Notes under the pieces: generated by a model
Database searches by the model: none
The model's input: the letters and a program-made list of their open reading frames with translations, nothing else
Told to the model about the DNA's origin: nothing
Source: Pseudomonas sp. RIT-PI-AD
GTDB lineage: Bacteria; Pseudomonadota; Gammaproteobacteria; Pseudomonadales; Pseudomonadaceae
Direction of reading: 5' to 3'
NCBI RefSeq assembly: GCF_025642785.1
Contig: NZ_JANZKU010000010.1
Span: 96,471-160,470 of the forward strand
Length of the DNA stretch: 64,000 nucleotides
Position numbers and translations under genes: made by a program
Shown: piece by piece, positions 56,973 through 64,000 of the stretch
How the letters are laid out: every line of letters starts with the position of its first letter
Position numbering within the stretch: the first letter of the stretch is position 1

Positions 56973-57738
56973 GGTTGCAGTCCGGGCCGTGCACGTGGGG
57001 TTCGCCGCTCACCACGCCGCCGCGCAAGTCGTGGGCATGGTCGTGGCGGTGGTGGTAGATGGCCAGGCTGCGCGCGTCGCCGCCGAACAGCTCGAGGAAG
57101 GCCGGGTCGCCGCTGACCTGCTCGGGGTGCCCGGAGCAGCAGACGTGGCGGTTCAGGCAGACCACCTGGTCGGTGGTGCTCATCACCAGGTGCAGGTCGT
57201 GGGAGACCATCAGCACGCCGCAGCCGTGGCGATCGCGCAGGCGTGTGATCAGCCGGTACAGGTCGGCCTGGCCGGCGACGTCGACGCCCTGCACCGGCTC
57301 GTCGAGCACCAGCAGCTCCGGGGCCCGCAGCAGGGCGCGGGCGAGCAGCACGCGTTGCAGCTCGCCGCCGGAAATCCGTTGCAGCGGGCTGTCGATGACC
57401 CCCTGGGCGCCGACTTCGCCCAGCGCCGCCAGGGCCCGCGCGCGATCCACCCGCGGCACCAGGCGCAGGAAGCGCAGCACGCTGAGGGGCAGGGTGGGGT
57501 CGACCTGGAGCTTCTGCGGCATGTAGCCGATGCGCAGGCGCGGCTTGCGCCAGACGCTGCCGCGCTCGGCGTCGAGCAGGCCGAGCACGGTGCGCACCAG
57601 GGTGGTCTTGCCGGCGCCGTTGGGGCCGATCAGGGTGACGATCTCGCCCGGCTTCACGCTCAGGTCGACGCCCTGCAGCACGTCCTGGCCGGCGAAGCGC
57701 ACGCCGATGCCTTGCAGGCGGATCAGCGCGTCGCTCAT
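56965..57738 (-). CDS. znuC: Zinc ABC transporter ATPase with His-rich tail
   Basis: 257 residues. Walker [17 protein letters not shown] is at about 39-54, signature [15 protein letters not shown] and Walker [13 protein letters not shown] follow. The last 30 residues are rich in His ([15 protein letters not shown], then [10 protein letters not shown]) and probably bind zinc. It powers ZnuB. The start shares four bases with the zur stop, so zur, znuC and znuB are translationally coupled. Confidence 0.96.
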   Translation of the reverse strand: MSDALIRLQGIGVRFAGQDVLQGVDLSVKPGEIVTLIGPNGAGKTTLVRTVLGLLDAERGSVWRKPRLRIGYMPQKLQVDPTLPLSVLRFLRLVPRVDRARALAALGEVGAQGVIDSPLQRISGGELQRVLLARALLRAPELLVLDEPVQGVDVAGQADLYRLITRLRDRHGCGVLMVSHDLHLVMSTTDQVVCLNRHVCCSGHPEQVSGDPAFLELFGGDARSLAIYHHRHDHAHDLRGGVVSGEPHVHGPDCNHG

Positions 57739-58235
57739 TGCGGCAACCGGCAGCCGGCGCAGAGGCCGACGACTTCCACGGTCTGGCCCTCGACGTTGAA
57801 TCCGACGCTCTTGGCGCTGGCGACGATGGCCTCGCTGATGCTGCTCTGCTCCAGCTCGATGGCCGCGTGGCAGGTGCGGCAGATGAGGAACTGGCCCTGG
57901 TGCGCCTCGCCGGGGTGGTTGCAGCCGACGAAGGCGTTGAGCGAGGCGATGCGGTGCACCAGGCCGTTCTCCAGGAGGAAATCCAGGGCGCGGTAGACGG
58001 TCGGCGGCGCGGCGCGGCGGCCGTCCTCCTCGGTCAGCACGCCGAGGATGTCGTAGGCGCCCAGGGGCTTGTGGCTCTGCCAGACCAGTTCCAGCACGCG
58101 CTTGCGCAGCGTGGTCAGGCGCAGGCCGAGGCGCGCGCAGATGCGTTCGGCGCTGTCCAGGGCATCGCTGACGCAGTGGGAGTGATCGTGGGGCCGGCAG
58201 GCCAGGGGCGCGGAGGGCAGCGAGCGTTTGGGCAT
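57735..58235 (-). CDS. zur: Zinc uptake regulator (Fur family)
   Basis: 166 residues. A winged-helix DNA-binding domain (about 30-95; [20 protein letters not shown], then [20 protein letters not shown]) precedes a metal-binding dimerisation domain with the zinc-ribbon pairs CRTCH and CAGC and the His-containing [16 protein letters not shown]. With zinc bound it represses znuA and its own operon. Known as np20 in P. aeruginosa. The His-rich start (PHDHSH) is typical. It is divergent from znuA with 67 bp between starts. Confidence 0.95.
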   Translation of the reverse strand: MPKRSLPSAPLACRPHDHSHCVSDALDSAERICARLGLRLTTLRKRVLELVWQSHKPLGAYDILGVLTEEDGRRAAPPTVYRALDFLLENGLVHRIASLNAFVGCNHPGEAHQGQFLICRTCHAAIELEQSSISEAIVASAKSVGFNVEGQTVEVVGLCAGCRLPQ

Positions 58236-58265
58236 GGAAGCGGCGCGACGAAGAGGAGGAAGGAC

Positions 58266-58278
58266 GTTATTCTATTAC
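58266..58278. promoter_or_regulatory. Candidate Zur box between zur and znuA
   Basis: GTTATTCTATTAC is an imperfect AT-rich palindrome centred in the short zur/znuA gap, resembling the GTTATA-TATAAC core of Zur sites. It lies 24 bp before the znuA start and would block both promoters. Confidence 0.6.
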
Positions 58279-58302
58279 CCTTTTCTGCCCAGGTGTGCTG
58301 CC

Positions 58303-59208
58303 GTGTCGCGTTCATTGCTCCTGCTCTGCCTTTGCCTGCTGTCCTGTGGCGCGCGCGCCGAGGTGCGCCTGCTGACCAGCATCAAGCCGCTGCAGTTGAT
58401 CGCCGCCGCGGTGCAGGACGGCGTCGGCCGTCCCGAGGTGCTGCTGCCCCCCGGCGCCTCGCCGCACCATTACGCGCTGCGCCCCTCGGACGTGCAGCGG
58501 GTGCGGGACGTCGAGCTGTTCTACTGGGTCGGCGAGGACCTGGAAGGCTTCCTCGGCAAGCCGCTGGCCGGCCGCGCCAAGCCGAGCGTCGCCGTGCAGG
58601 CCCTGCCCGGCCTGCGCCTGCGGCGCTTCGAGGCGGGCGGCGAGGCCCACGAAACCCAGGCCGAGCACGACCAGGATCATCGCCCCGGCAGCCTGGACGC
58701 CCACCTTTGGCTGCTGCCGGCCAACGCCCGGGTGATCGCCGCGCGCATGGCCGCCGACCTGGCCGCCGCCGACCCGGCCCACGCCGCCCGCTACCAGGCC
58801 AACCTGGACGCCTTCGGCGAGCGCCTGCAACGCCTCGACGCGCGCCTGTCCGGCGAGCTCCGGGCGGTGGCCGACAAGCCCTATTTCGTCTTCCACGAGG
58901 CCTACGATTACTTCGAGAGCGCCTACGGCCTGCGGCATGCCGGGGTGTTCAGCGTGCTCGGCGAAGTGCAGCCCGGCGCCCGCCACGTGGCGGCCATGCG
59001 CGAACGCCTGCAACGGGCCGGGCCGAGCTGCGTGTTCAGCGAACCGCCGCTGCGCCCGCGGCTGGCGGAAACCCTCACCGCCGGCCTGCCGGTGCGCCTC
59101 GCCGAGTTGGACGCCATGGGCGCCGCCCTGGAGCCTACGGCGGACGGCTACGAGAGCCTGCTGGACACCCTCGCCCGCGACCTCGCCGCCTGCCTCAACG
59201 CGCTGTAG
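58303..59208 (+). CDS. znuA: Periplasmic zinc-binding protein of the Znu transporter
   Basis: 301 residues from a GTG after AGGTG; the signal peptide ends ARAEV (about residue 20). The zinc ligands are the His residues in GASPHHYALRPSD, DAHLWLLPAN and VFHEAYDYF. Between the first two lies a flexible loop with several His and acidic residues (GEAHETQAEHDQDH), thought to capture zinc. It delivers zinc to ZnuB. Longer upstream frames cover the Zur box and are not used. Confidence 0.95.
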   Translation: MSRSLLLLCLCLLSCGARAEVRLLTSIKPLQLIAAAVQDGVGRPEVLLPPGASPHHYALRPSDVQRVRDVELFYWVGEDLEGFLGKPLAGRAKPSVAVQALPGLRLRRFEAGGEAHETQAEHDQDHRPGSLDAHLWLLPANARVIAARMAADLAAADPAHAARYQANLDAFGERLQRLDARLSGELRAVADKPYFVFHEAYDYFESAYGLRHAGVFSVLGEVQPGARHVAAMRERLQRAGPSCVFSEPPLRPRLAETLTAGLPVRLAELDAMGAALEPTADGYESLLDTLARDLAACLNAL

Positions 59209-59374
59209 CGGCGTAAGGCGGGCCCGCGCCGACTGGTTCCCCAGCGTCCCGGGTCGCGCATGCCGCCGGGACAGCGAGGATCTGGCGACGTCCGCCCGGC
59301 CGCCGAGCTTCATCTCAGACATCCCGCCCACCCGTGGCTCGCGGATCGCTCCGCAAGGCCCCGGCAGCGCGCGC

Positions 59375-60577
59375 CTAGGGCGCGGCGGCCGGCGCCGACA
59401 GGCCGAAGGCGTACAAGCGGTTGTCGCTGGCGCCGACGTACACGCGGCCATGGCTGACCACCACCGAATGCTGGATCGGCCACCCGTCGCCGACCACCCG
59501 CTCGAACAGGGTCTGGCCGTCGGCGCCGTTCAGCACGTGCAGGCGCCCGTCCACGCTGGCCGCGTACACCAGGCCGTTGGCCACCGCCGGCGAGGCCAGC
59601 ACCGCCGCGCCCAGGGCGCGGCTCCACAGGCGTTCGCCGCTGGCGGCGCGCAGCGCGCCGAGGGTGCCGTCGCGCGAACCCAGGTAGAGCACGCCGTCGG
59701 CATAGGCGGCGGAGGTGGCGATCTGGTCGCCGACCGGCGCCGCCGTACCCGACGCCACCGCCCAGCGCGGCGTGCCCTCGTCCAGGTCGAAGGCGTACAG
59801 GTTGCCGTCGTCGGACTCGACGAAGACCTTGCCTTCCGCCACCAGCGGCGACGCATGCAGGGCGCCGCCGGTGGCGGCGGTCCAGCGCGGGGCGCCGTCG
59901 CGGGCATCGAAGGCGTACAGGCGACCGTCCTCGGCGCCGACGTACAGGACGCCGCCGGCCAGGGCCGCCGACGCGCTGATCGGCCCGCCGGTGGCGGCGC
60001 GCCAGAGCAGGGTGCCGTCGAGGGCGTTCAGCGCGTAGAGGCCGCCGTCGCGGGAGCCGATGTAGAGCCTGTCGCCGGACAGCGTCGGCGAAGCGGTCAC
60101 GAAGCCGCCGGTGCGCAGCGTCCAGCGCGGCGCGCCGCTGCCCAGCTCGAAGGCGGATACCCGCCCGTCCTCCCGCGAGCCGGTGTACACCAGGCCGTTG
60201 CCCACCGCCGGCGAGGACAGGCCGAAGCCGTCGCCGTTGCGCGACCAGTGGGTACCGCCGCCGGCCTGGTTGACCGCGCTCAGGCCGTAGGCCTTGCGGC
60301 CCGCCGCCGGACAGCCGACATAGAGCCGGACTCCGCTCACCGCCGGCGAGGTGTACAACTGTCCGCCGCAGCGGAAGGCCTTCGTCCAATGCAGGACCAG
60401 GCGTCCGACGCTGGCGGCGGAGAGCTCGCGCTCGGCCGGGTTGTGCCGCGTATGGGCGGTGTCGAAGGCGTACTGCGCCCAGTCGCCGGCGGCGGAAGGC
60501 GCGGCATCGCCGGGCGCGGCCCGGGCGGCGAGGGGGGCGAGCAGGCAAAGGAAGAAGGGGATGCACGGACGGATCAT
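59375..60577 (-). CDS. Secreted PQQ-repeat-like beta-propeller protein
   Basis: 400 residues. The signal peptide ends AARAAPG (about residue 20). Seven or eight repeats follow with the pattern of a strand, GG, then RLYIGSRDGGLYALNALDGT and LYVGAEDGRLYAFDARDG, each ending in a Trp-containing strand (LLWRAAT, PRWTAAT). This is the PQQ-like quinoprotein propeller, but no calcium- or PQQ-binding dehydrogenase motifs are seen, so a scaffold or binding role is as likely as catalysis. Two Cys flank FRCGGQLYTSPAVSGVRLYV. No partner gene adjoins. Confidence 0.85.
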   Translation of the reverse strand: MIRPCIPFFLCLLAPLAARAAPGDAAPSAAGDWAQYAFDTAHTRHNPAERELSAASVGRLVLHWTKAFRCGGQLYTSPAVSGVRLYVGCPAAGRKAYGLSAVNQAGGGTHWSRNGDGFGLSSPAVGNGLVYTGSREDGRVSAFELGSGAPRWTLRTGGFVTASPTLSGDRLYIGSRDGGLYALNALDGTLLWRAATGGPISASAALAGGVLYVGAEDGRLYAFDARDGAPRWTAATGGALHASPLVAEGKVFVESDDGNLYAFDLDEGTPRWAVASGTAAPVGDQIATSAAYADGVLYLGSRDGTLGALRAASGERLWSRALGAAVLASPAVANGLVYAASVDGRLHVLNGADGQTLFERVVGDGWPIQHSVVVSHGRVYVGASDNRLYAFGLSAPAAAP

Positions 60578-60690
60578 GGCCAAGGCTCCGCGGCTGGAAG
60601 GAGGCGCCAGCCGTCGAGCGGGTCGCGAATGCGCCGGTGGATCAGGTATAGCCGCCGGGAACGGCGAGGGCCAGCGCGGTCCGCCGCAGC

Positions 60691-61095
60691 CTAGTCGGCC
60701 TGCCGCCGCTCTTCGGGCTTCGGATGGCTGCGGCGCCAGGCATCGATCTGGATCACCCGGCCGTCGTCCACCGGCGGCGCGCGGAAGGGGTAGGGGTCCA
60801 TCTCGATGTGCCCGGCCTGCTGGCCGAACATGCAGATGCTGCCGGCATGCCGCTGCTCGCCGGTGACGGTGAACTCGAAGCCGTAGACGCGCGCCAGGCG
60901 CCGGCGGCCGCCGGCATCGCGGACGAAGCGCAGGCGGCGCAGGGCGACGTTTTCGTCGAGCAGCTCCACCTCTTCCCGCGCGCAATGCTGCTTGACCCGC
61001 TCCAGGGCACGTTCGCGAATGCCGTGGGCGCGCCACAGCCAAGCCGCGGCGGCGATGAACAACAAGACAATGAACAGATCACCCAGACTCAGCAT
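60691..61095 (-). CDS. DUF3301 protein
   Basis: 134 residues. An N-terminal membrane helix (LGDLFIVLLFIAAAAWLWRA, about 4-23) is followed by a cytoplasmic domain: RVKQHCAREEVELLDENVAL, RRLARVYGFEFTVTGEQRHA and the closing GRVIQIDAWRRSHP, all typical of DUF3301. The function is unknown. Start MLSLGDLF leads into the helix; the longer frame is spurious. It is separated from the propeller gene by 113 bp and is divergent from pdxY. Confidence 0.9.
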   Translation of the reverse strand: MLSLGDLFIVLLFIAAAAWLWRAHGIRERALERVKQHCAREEVELLDENVALRRLRFVRDAGGRRRLARVYGFEFTVTGEQRHAGSICMFGQQAGHIEMDPYPFRAPPVDDGRVIQIDAWRRSHPKPEERRQAD

Positions 61096-61291
61096 GTCGC
61101 CTCCGATGACAGGCGCCCAGCTTACCCGAACGGCGTCCGGCTTTCTTGCTCTGGCCGCCGTTCTTGGATAGCGTCCGCACCCTTGAATCACGGGTTCGTC
61201 GAGGGCCGAGGCCGGCCGTCGAGCCTGGCCGCGCGGCTCGCCGCCCCACGTTCGCCCAGTCCCCTTCGAGGGTTCGCCCGAGGAATAGCCG

Positions 61292-62158
61292 ATGAAACGC
61301 ACGCCGCACCTGCTCGCCATCCAGTCCCACGTGGTCTTCGGCCATGCCGGCAATGGCGCGGCGGTATTCCCCATGCAGCGCCTGGGGGTGAACGTCTGGC
61401 CGCTGAACACCGTGCAGTTCTCCAACCACACCCAGTATGGCCAGTGGACCGGCGAAGTGCTGGCGCCGACGCAGATTCCGGCGCTGGTGGACGGCATCGC
61501 CGCCATCGGCGAGCTGGGCCAGTGCGACGCCGTGCTGTCCGGCTACCTGGGCAGCGCGGCCCAGGGCCGGGCGATCCTCGAGGTGGTGGCGCGGATCAAG
61601 CAGGCCAACCCGCAGGCGCTCTACCTGTGCGATCCGGTGATGGGCCATCCGCAGAAAGGCTGCATCGTTGCCCCGGAAGTCAGCCAGTTCCTCCTCGAGG
61701 AGGCGGCGGCGGTGGCGGACTACCTCTGCCCCAACCAGCTGGAGCTGGACAGCTTCGCCGGCCGCCGCCCGGAATCCCTGGCGGACTGCGTGGCGATGGC
61801 CCGGACCCTGTTGCAGCGCGGGCCGCGGGCGGTGTTGGTGAAGCACCTGGACTACCCCGGCAAGCCCGCCGACGCCTTCGAGGCGCTGCTGGTCAGCGCC
61901 GAGGCCTGCTGGCACCTGAGCCGGCCGCTGCTGGCCTTCCCGCGCCAGCCGGTGGGCGTCGGCGACCTCACCTCGGGGTTGTTCCTCGCCCGCCTGCTGC
62001 TCGGCGACGGCCCGCGCGACGCTTTCGAGTTCAGCGCCGCCGCGGTCCACGAGGTGCTGCTGGAAACCCAGGCCTGTGCCAGCTACGAGCTGCAACTGGT
62101 GCGCGCCCAGGACCGCATCGCCCATCCGCGGGTGAAGTTCGAGGCCGTGGCCCTGTGA
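61292..62158 (+). CDS. pdxY: Pyridoxal kinase
   Basis: 288 residues, PdxY size. Family phrases: [51 protein letters not shown] and the anion-hole motif [19 protein letters not shown] with the catalytic Asp. It phosphorylates pyridoxal in the salvage of vitamin B6. The stop overlaps the GTG of the next gene (GTGA), so the two are coupled. Confidence 0.96.
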   Translation: MKRTPHLLAIQSHVVFGHAGNGAAVFPMQRLGVNVWPLNTVQFSNHTQYGQWTGEVLAPTQIPALVDGIAAIGELGQCDAVLSGYLGSAAQGRAILEVVARIKQANPQALYLCDPVMGHPQKGCIVAPEVSQFLLEEAAAVADYLCPNQLELDSFAGRRPESLADCVAMARTLLQRGPRAVLVKHLDYPGKPADAFEALLVSAEACWHLSRPLLAFPRQPVGVGDLTSGLFLARLLLGDGPRDAFEFSAAAVHEVLLETQACASYELQLVRAQDRIAHPRVKFEAVAL

Positions 62159-63447
62159 GTCCGGCGCCGGCGGAAACGCCGGTCCGTGGCCGGCGCGGCT
62201 GGAAACGCGTCGGCCTGGCGCTGCTGCTCGTCGCGGCCCTGGGCCTGGCGCTGTGCCTGCGCGACGAGCCGCTCGACGACGGTGCCCGCGACGCGCTGCG
62301 GGCCGACGAGACCAAGGCACCGGACGACCCGGCCTACCTCTACCTGCTCGGCCTGGACGCCGCCGAAGGCGAGCCGCAGGCCCTCGGCCGGCGCCGCCTC
62401 GAGGACTATCGCGCCGCCCTGGCGCGGCACCCCGATGGCGCCGACCTCGGCTTGCCGGCCTACCCGGCGCTGGCGCTGCCCGAGGGCCTTTGCGACCCCC
62501 TGGAGCGCGCCTGCCGCGCGCGACGGGAGCAGGACCCCGTCGACACGCCGGTGCCCTGGGAGCGGCATGCCGAACTGCTGCGGCGCTATCATCGGGCGAT
62601 GGCCTTCGCCAGCTACCGCAGCAGCCTGGCGCCTGGGTTGGCGGAGCCGCTGCCGGCCTTGCGCCACCTGCTGAACGGCAACCTGCTGCTGAACGCCCAG
62701 GCCTGGAGCCTGGCCCGCACCGAGGGCGGCGCCGCGCTGCGCCTGCTGGAGGACGACCTGGCCGGCCTGCGCCGGCGCCTGGCCCAGGCCGACCAGATGG
62801 TGCTGAAGCTGGTGCTGCTGAAGATGATCCAGCGCGACCTCGACAGCCTCGCCTGGCTGTACCAGCGCGGCGCGCTGCCGCCGCCCTCGACCCAGGCGCC
62901 GCTGAGCGAGGCCGAGCGCTCGTTGCGGGCGCCGATGCGCCGGGAGTTCGCCCTGGTCGCCCGCGGCCTGCTGGGCCTGCGCGCCGACGGCATGGCCGAT
63001 CCGGCGGCGGGCTTCGGGGAGCGGCTGGGCTGGGCGCTGTTCTACAAGCCGCGGATGACGGTGAACCGGGTCTGGCCGCGCTACCGTCAGGTGGCCGACA
63101 CTGCCGCCCTGGACGCGCCGGGGTTCGCCCGGGCCCTGCGCGCGGATCCCCCGGCAGCGCCGTCCAGCGACTGGCGCAACCCGGTCGGCGCCAAGCTGCT
63201 GCGCATCGGCCTGCCCGACTGGAACGCCTACCTCGCCCGCTTCCACGACCTGGACGGCAAGTTGCGGCTGTTCCAGCGCCTGCGCGAGGGGCCGGCGGGT
63301 ACGTCGCCGGACGCGCAGCGTTTCGCCGACCTGCCCGGCCTCTACGGGCCGGGCGACGCGCCCGTCTGGGACGCCGCCGCGCGCAGCCTGTGCTACCCCG
63401 GTCCCTATCCGGACCCGCGCGGCCTGCGCTGTCTCGACCTGCGCTGA
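62155..63447 (+). CDS. Hypothetical membrane-anchored protein coupled to pdxY
   Basis: 430 residues from a GTG overlapping the pdxY stop. An Arg-rich start and one membrane helix (about 19-36, [17 protein letters not shown]) precede a large soluble part, probably periplasmic, rich in Leu, Ala and Arg and apparently helical ([40 protein letters not shown]). Two Cys pairs occur ([16 protein letters not shown] with LRCLDLR). I recognise no named domain. A conserved place after pdxY in Pseudomonas is likely but unverified. Confidence 0.75.
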   Translation: MSPAPAETPVRGRRGWKRVGLALLLVAALGLALCLRDEPLDDGARDALRADETKAPDDPAYLYLLGLDAAEGEPQALGRRRLEDYRAALARHPDGADLGLPAYPALALPEGLCDPLERACRARREQDPVDTPVPWERHAELLRRYHRAMAFASYRSSLAPGLAEPLPALRHLLNGNLLLNAQAWSLARTEGGAALRLLEDDLAGLRRRLAQADQMVLKLVLLKMIQRDLDSLAWLYQRGALPPPSTQAPLSEAERSLRAPMRREFALVARGLLGLRADGMADPAAGFGERLGWALFYKPRMTVNRVWPRYRQVADTAALDAPGFARALRADPPAAPSSDWRNPVGAKLLRIGLPDWNAYLARFHDLDGKLRLFQRLREGPAGTSPDAQRFADLPGLYGPGDAPVWDAAARSLCYPGPYPDPRGLRCLDLR

Positions 63448-63587
63448 GGCCGCGCCACTGTGACCGGGTTCCGCTGCCGGGCGAACCGGCCTGCGGCCAT
63501 CCGTCCCAGGCGCTATGCTTCATCCCCGGCGGCGGCTTTCGGTAGGATAGCGCCGCGTTCCCCCTCACCCCTCCAGCGGATCACGCC

Positions 63588-64000
63588 GTGCCCCACGCCC
63601 GCAGACGCGTAAGGCCCGGAGCTTGGCTCGGCCTGTTCGCCATGCTCCTGCTGCTCGCCGGGCCCCTGTTGTCCCAGGGGCTGGCCCAGGCGCGCGCGGC
63701 CGAAAGGGCCGCGGTGCCGGCCTGGATGGAGCGGCTGGATTGCAGCGAGCACGGCGCCGCCACCGAGTCGCCCGCGGCCCCGGACGAGCACGGCGCGCCC
63801 GAGGCGCACTGGGCCAAGTGCGGCTACTGCACCCTGCTGTTCAATTCCCCGGTGCTGACCGGCGCGCTCCACGCGGCCCTGCCGGCGGACGACCTGACCC
63901 ACGCGCGCCTGCGCGTTCCCGCCCGCGACGGCCACGCCGCCTCGGCGATCTTCCCCGGCGCCCGCTCGCGCGCCCCGCCCGCCCGGGCCGCGCGGCGGCC
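63588..64000 (+). CDS. DUF2946 protein, truncated by window end
   Basis: The frame from a GTG is open to the last base (137 codons seen). It begins with a basic stretch and a hydrophobic signal or anchor (LGLFAMLLLLAGPLLSQGLA). The DUF2946 signature follows: DCSEHGAA, a His/Asp/Glu-rich part, then HWAKCGYCTLLFNSPVL. The CGYC and His residues suggest metal binding; in Pseudomonas such genes often lie next to copper-related TonB receptor genes. The stop lies outside the window. Confidence 0.8.
   Translation, partial: MPHARRRVRPGAWLGLFAMLLLLAGPLLSQGLAQARAAERAAVPAWMERLDCSEHGAATESPAAPDEHGAPEAHWAKCGYCTLLFNSPVLTGALHAALPADDLTHARLRVPARDGHAASAIFPGARSRAPPARAARR

Overview
The window is chromosomal DNA from a high-GC Pseudomonas, most likely of the P. 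aeruginosa / P. nitroreducens / P. citronellolis type. This rests on protein identity and gene order: trpA-trpB with the divergent LysR activator trpI, then osmC, an M3 oligopeptidase A gene, the LexA-boxed radical SAM gene, and a caa3-type cytochrome oxidase cluster next to met, katE and znu loci. From memory, the trp-to-radical-SAM order resembles PAO1 PA0035-PA0069, and the cox-met-katE-znu order resembles P. putida. No rRNA, tRNA, insertion sequence, prophage or CRISPR array was recognised.

Layout. 1-1.85 kb: the end of a secreted parvulin-type isomerase gene and a membrane-anchored partner. 1.9-6.05 kb: a Fur-boxed ECF sigma / FecR / TonB-receptor system whose receptor resembles IutA/ChtA. 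6.2-9.6 kb: an SDR plus a small ABM-like gene divergent from an AraC regulator with phased direct repeats, then a PBP7-type endopeptidase. 9.6-10.3 kb: a tandem REPIN array. 10.3-14.3 kb: a second ECF sigma / FecR / siderophore-receptor system on the minus strand. 14.4-14.9 kb: a second REPIN array. 14.9-18.0 kb: trpA, trpB and trpI. 18.1-24.2 kb: small stress and envelope genes (DUF883, dodecin, two DUF1161 paralogues, LLM oxidoreductase, osmC, two paralogous lipoproteins, a zinc aminopeptidase-like lipoprotein, a HAD phosphatase). 24.5-25.8 kb: an AT-rich two-gene island that reads as a cell-wall hydrolase plus a secreted immunity-like protein. 26.3-29.7 kb: a frameshifted NUDIX gene, a gamma-carbonic-anhydrase-like protein, prlC and its YheV-like partner. 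30.0-33.8 kb: a three-subunit membrane gluconate 2-dehydrogenase-type enzyme. 34.1-39.5 kb: SBF-like transporter, SOS-boxed radical SAM gene, beta-carbonic anhydrase with a SulP transporter, and a hypothetical gene. 40.0-48.7 kb: a complete caa3 oxidase and assembly operon. 48.8-51.3 kb: metNIQ. 51.7-53.8 kb: katE. 54.0-56.1 kb: acyltransferase and aldo/keto reductase. 56.2-59.2 kb: zinc uptake (znuB-znuC-zur and divergent znuA). 59.4-64.0 kb: beta-propeller protein, DUF3301 protein, pdxY with a coupled unknown gene, and a DUF2946 gene cut by the window end.

The genes form several working units. Two iron-responsive cell-surface-signalling modules import siderophores. The trp block makes tryptophan under TrpI control. 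The cox operon supplies oxidase subunits, copper insertion (CtaG, Sco) and haem A synthesis (CtaA, CyoE). The znu/zur block takes up zinc. The 24.5-25.8 kb pair is the best candidate for an undescribed system: it differs sharply in base composition from its surroundings, its genes overlap by 8 bp, and it has the arrangement of a peptidoglycan-targeting effector with a periplasmic immunity protein.
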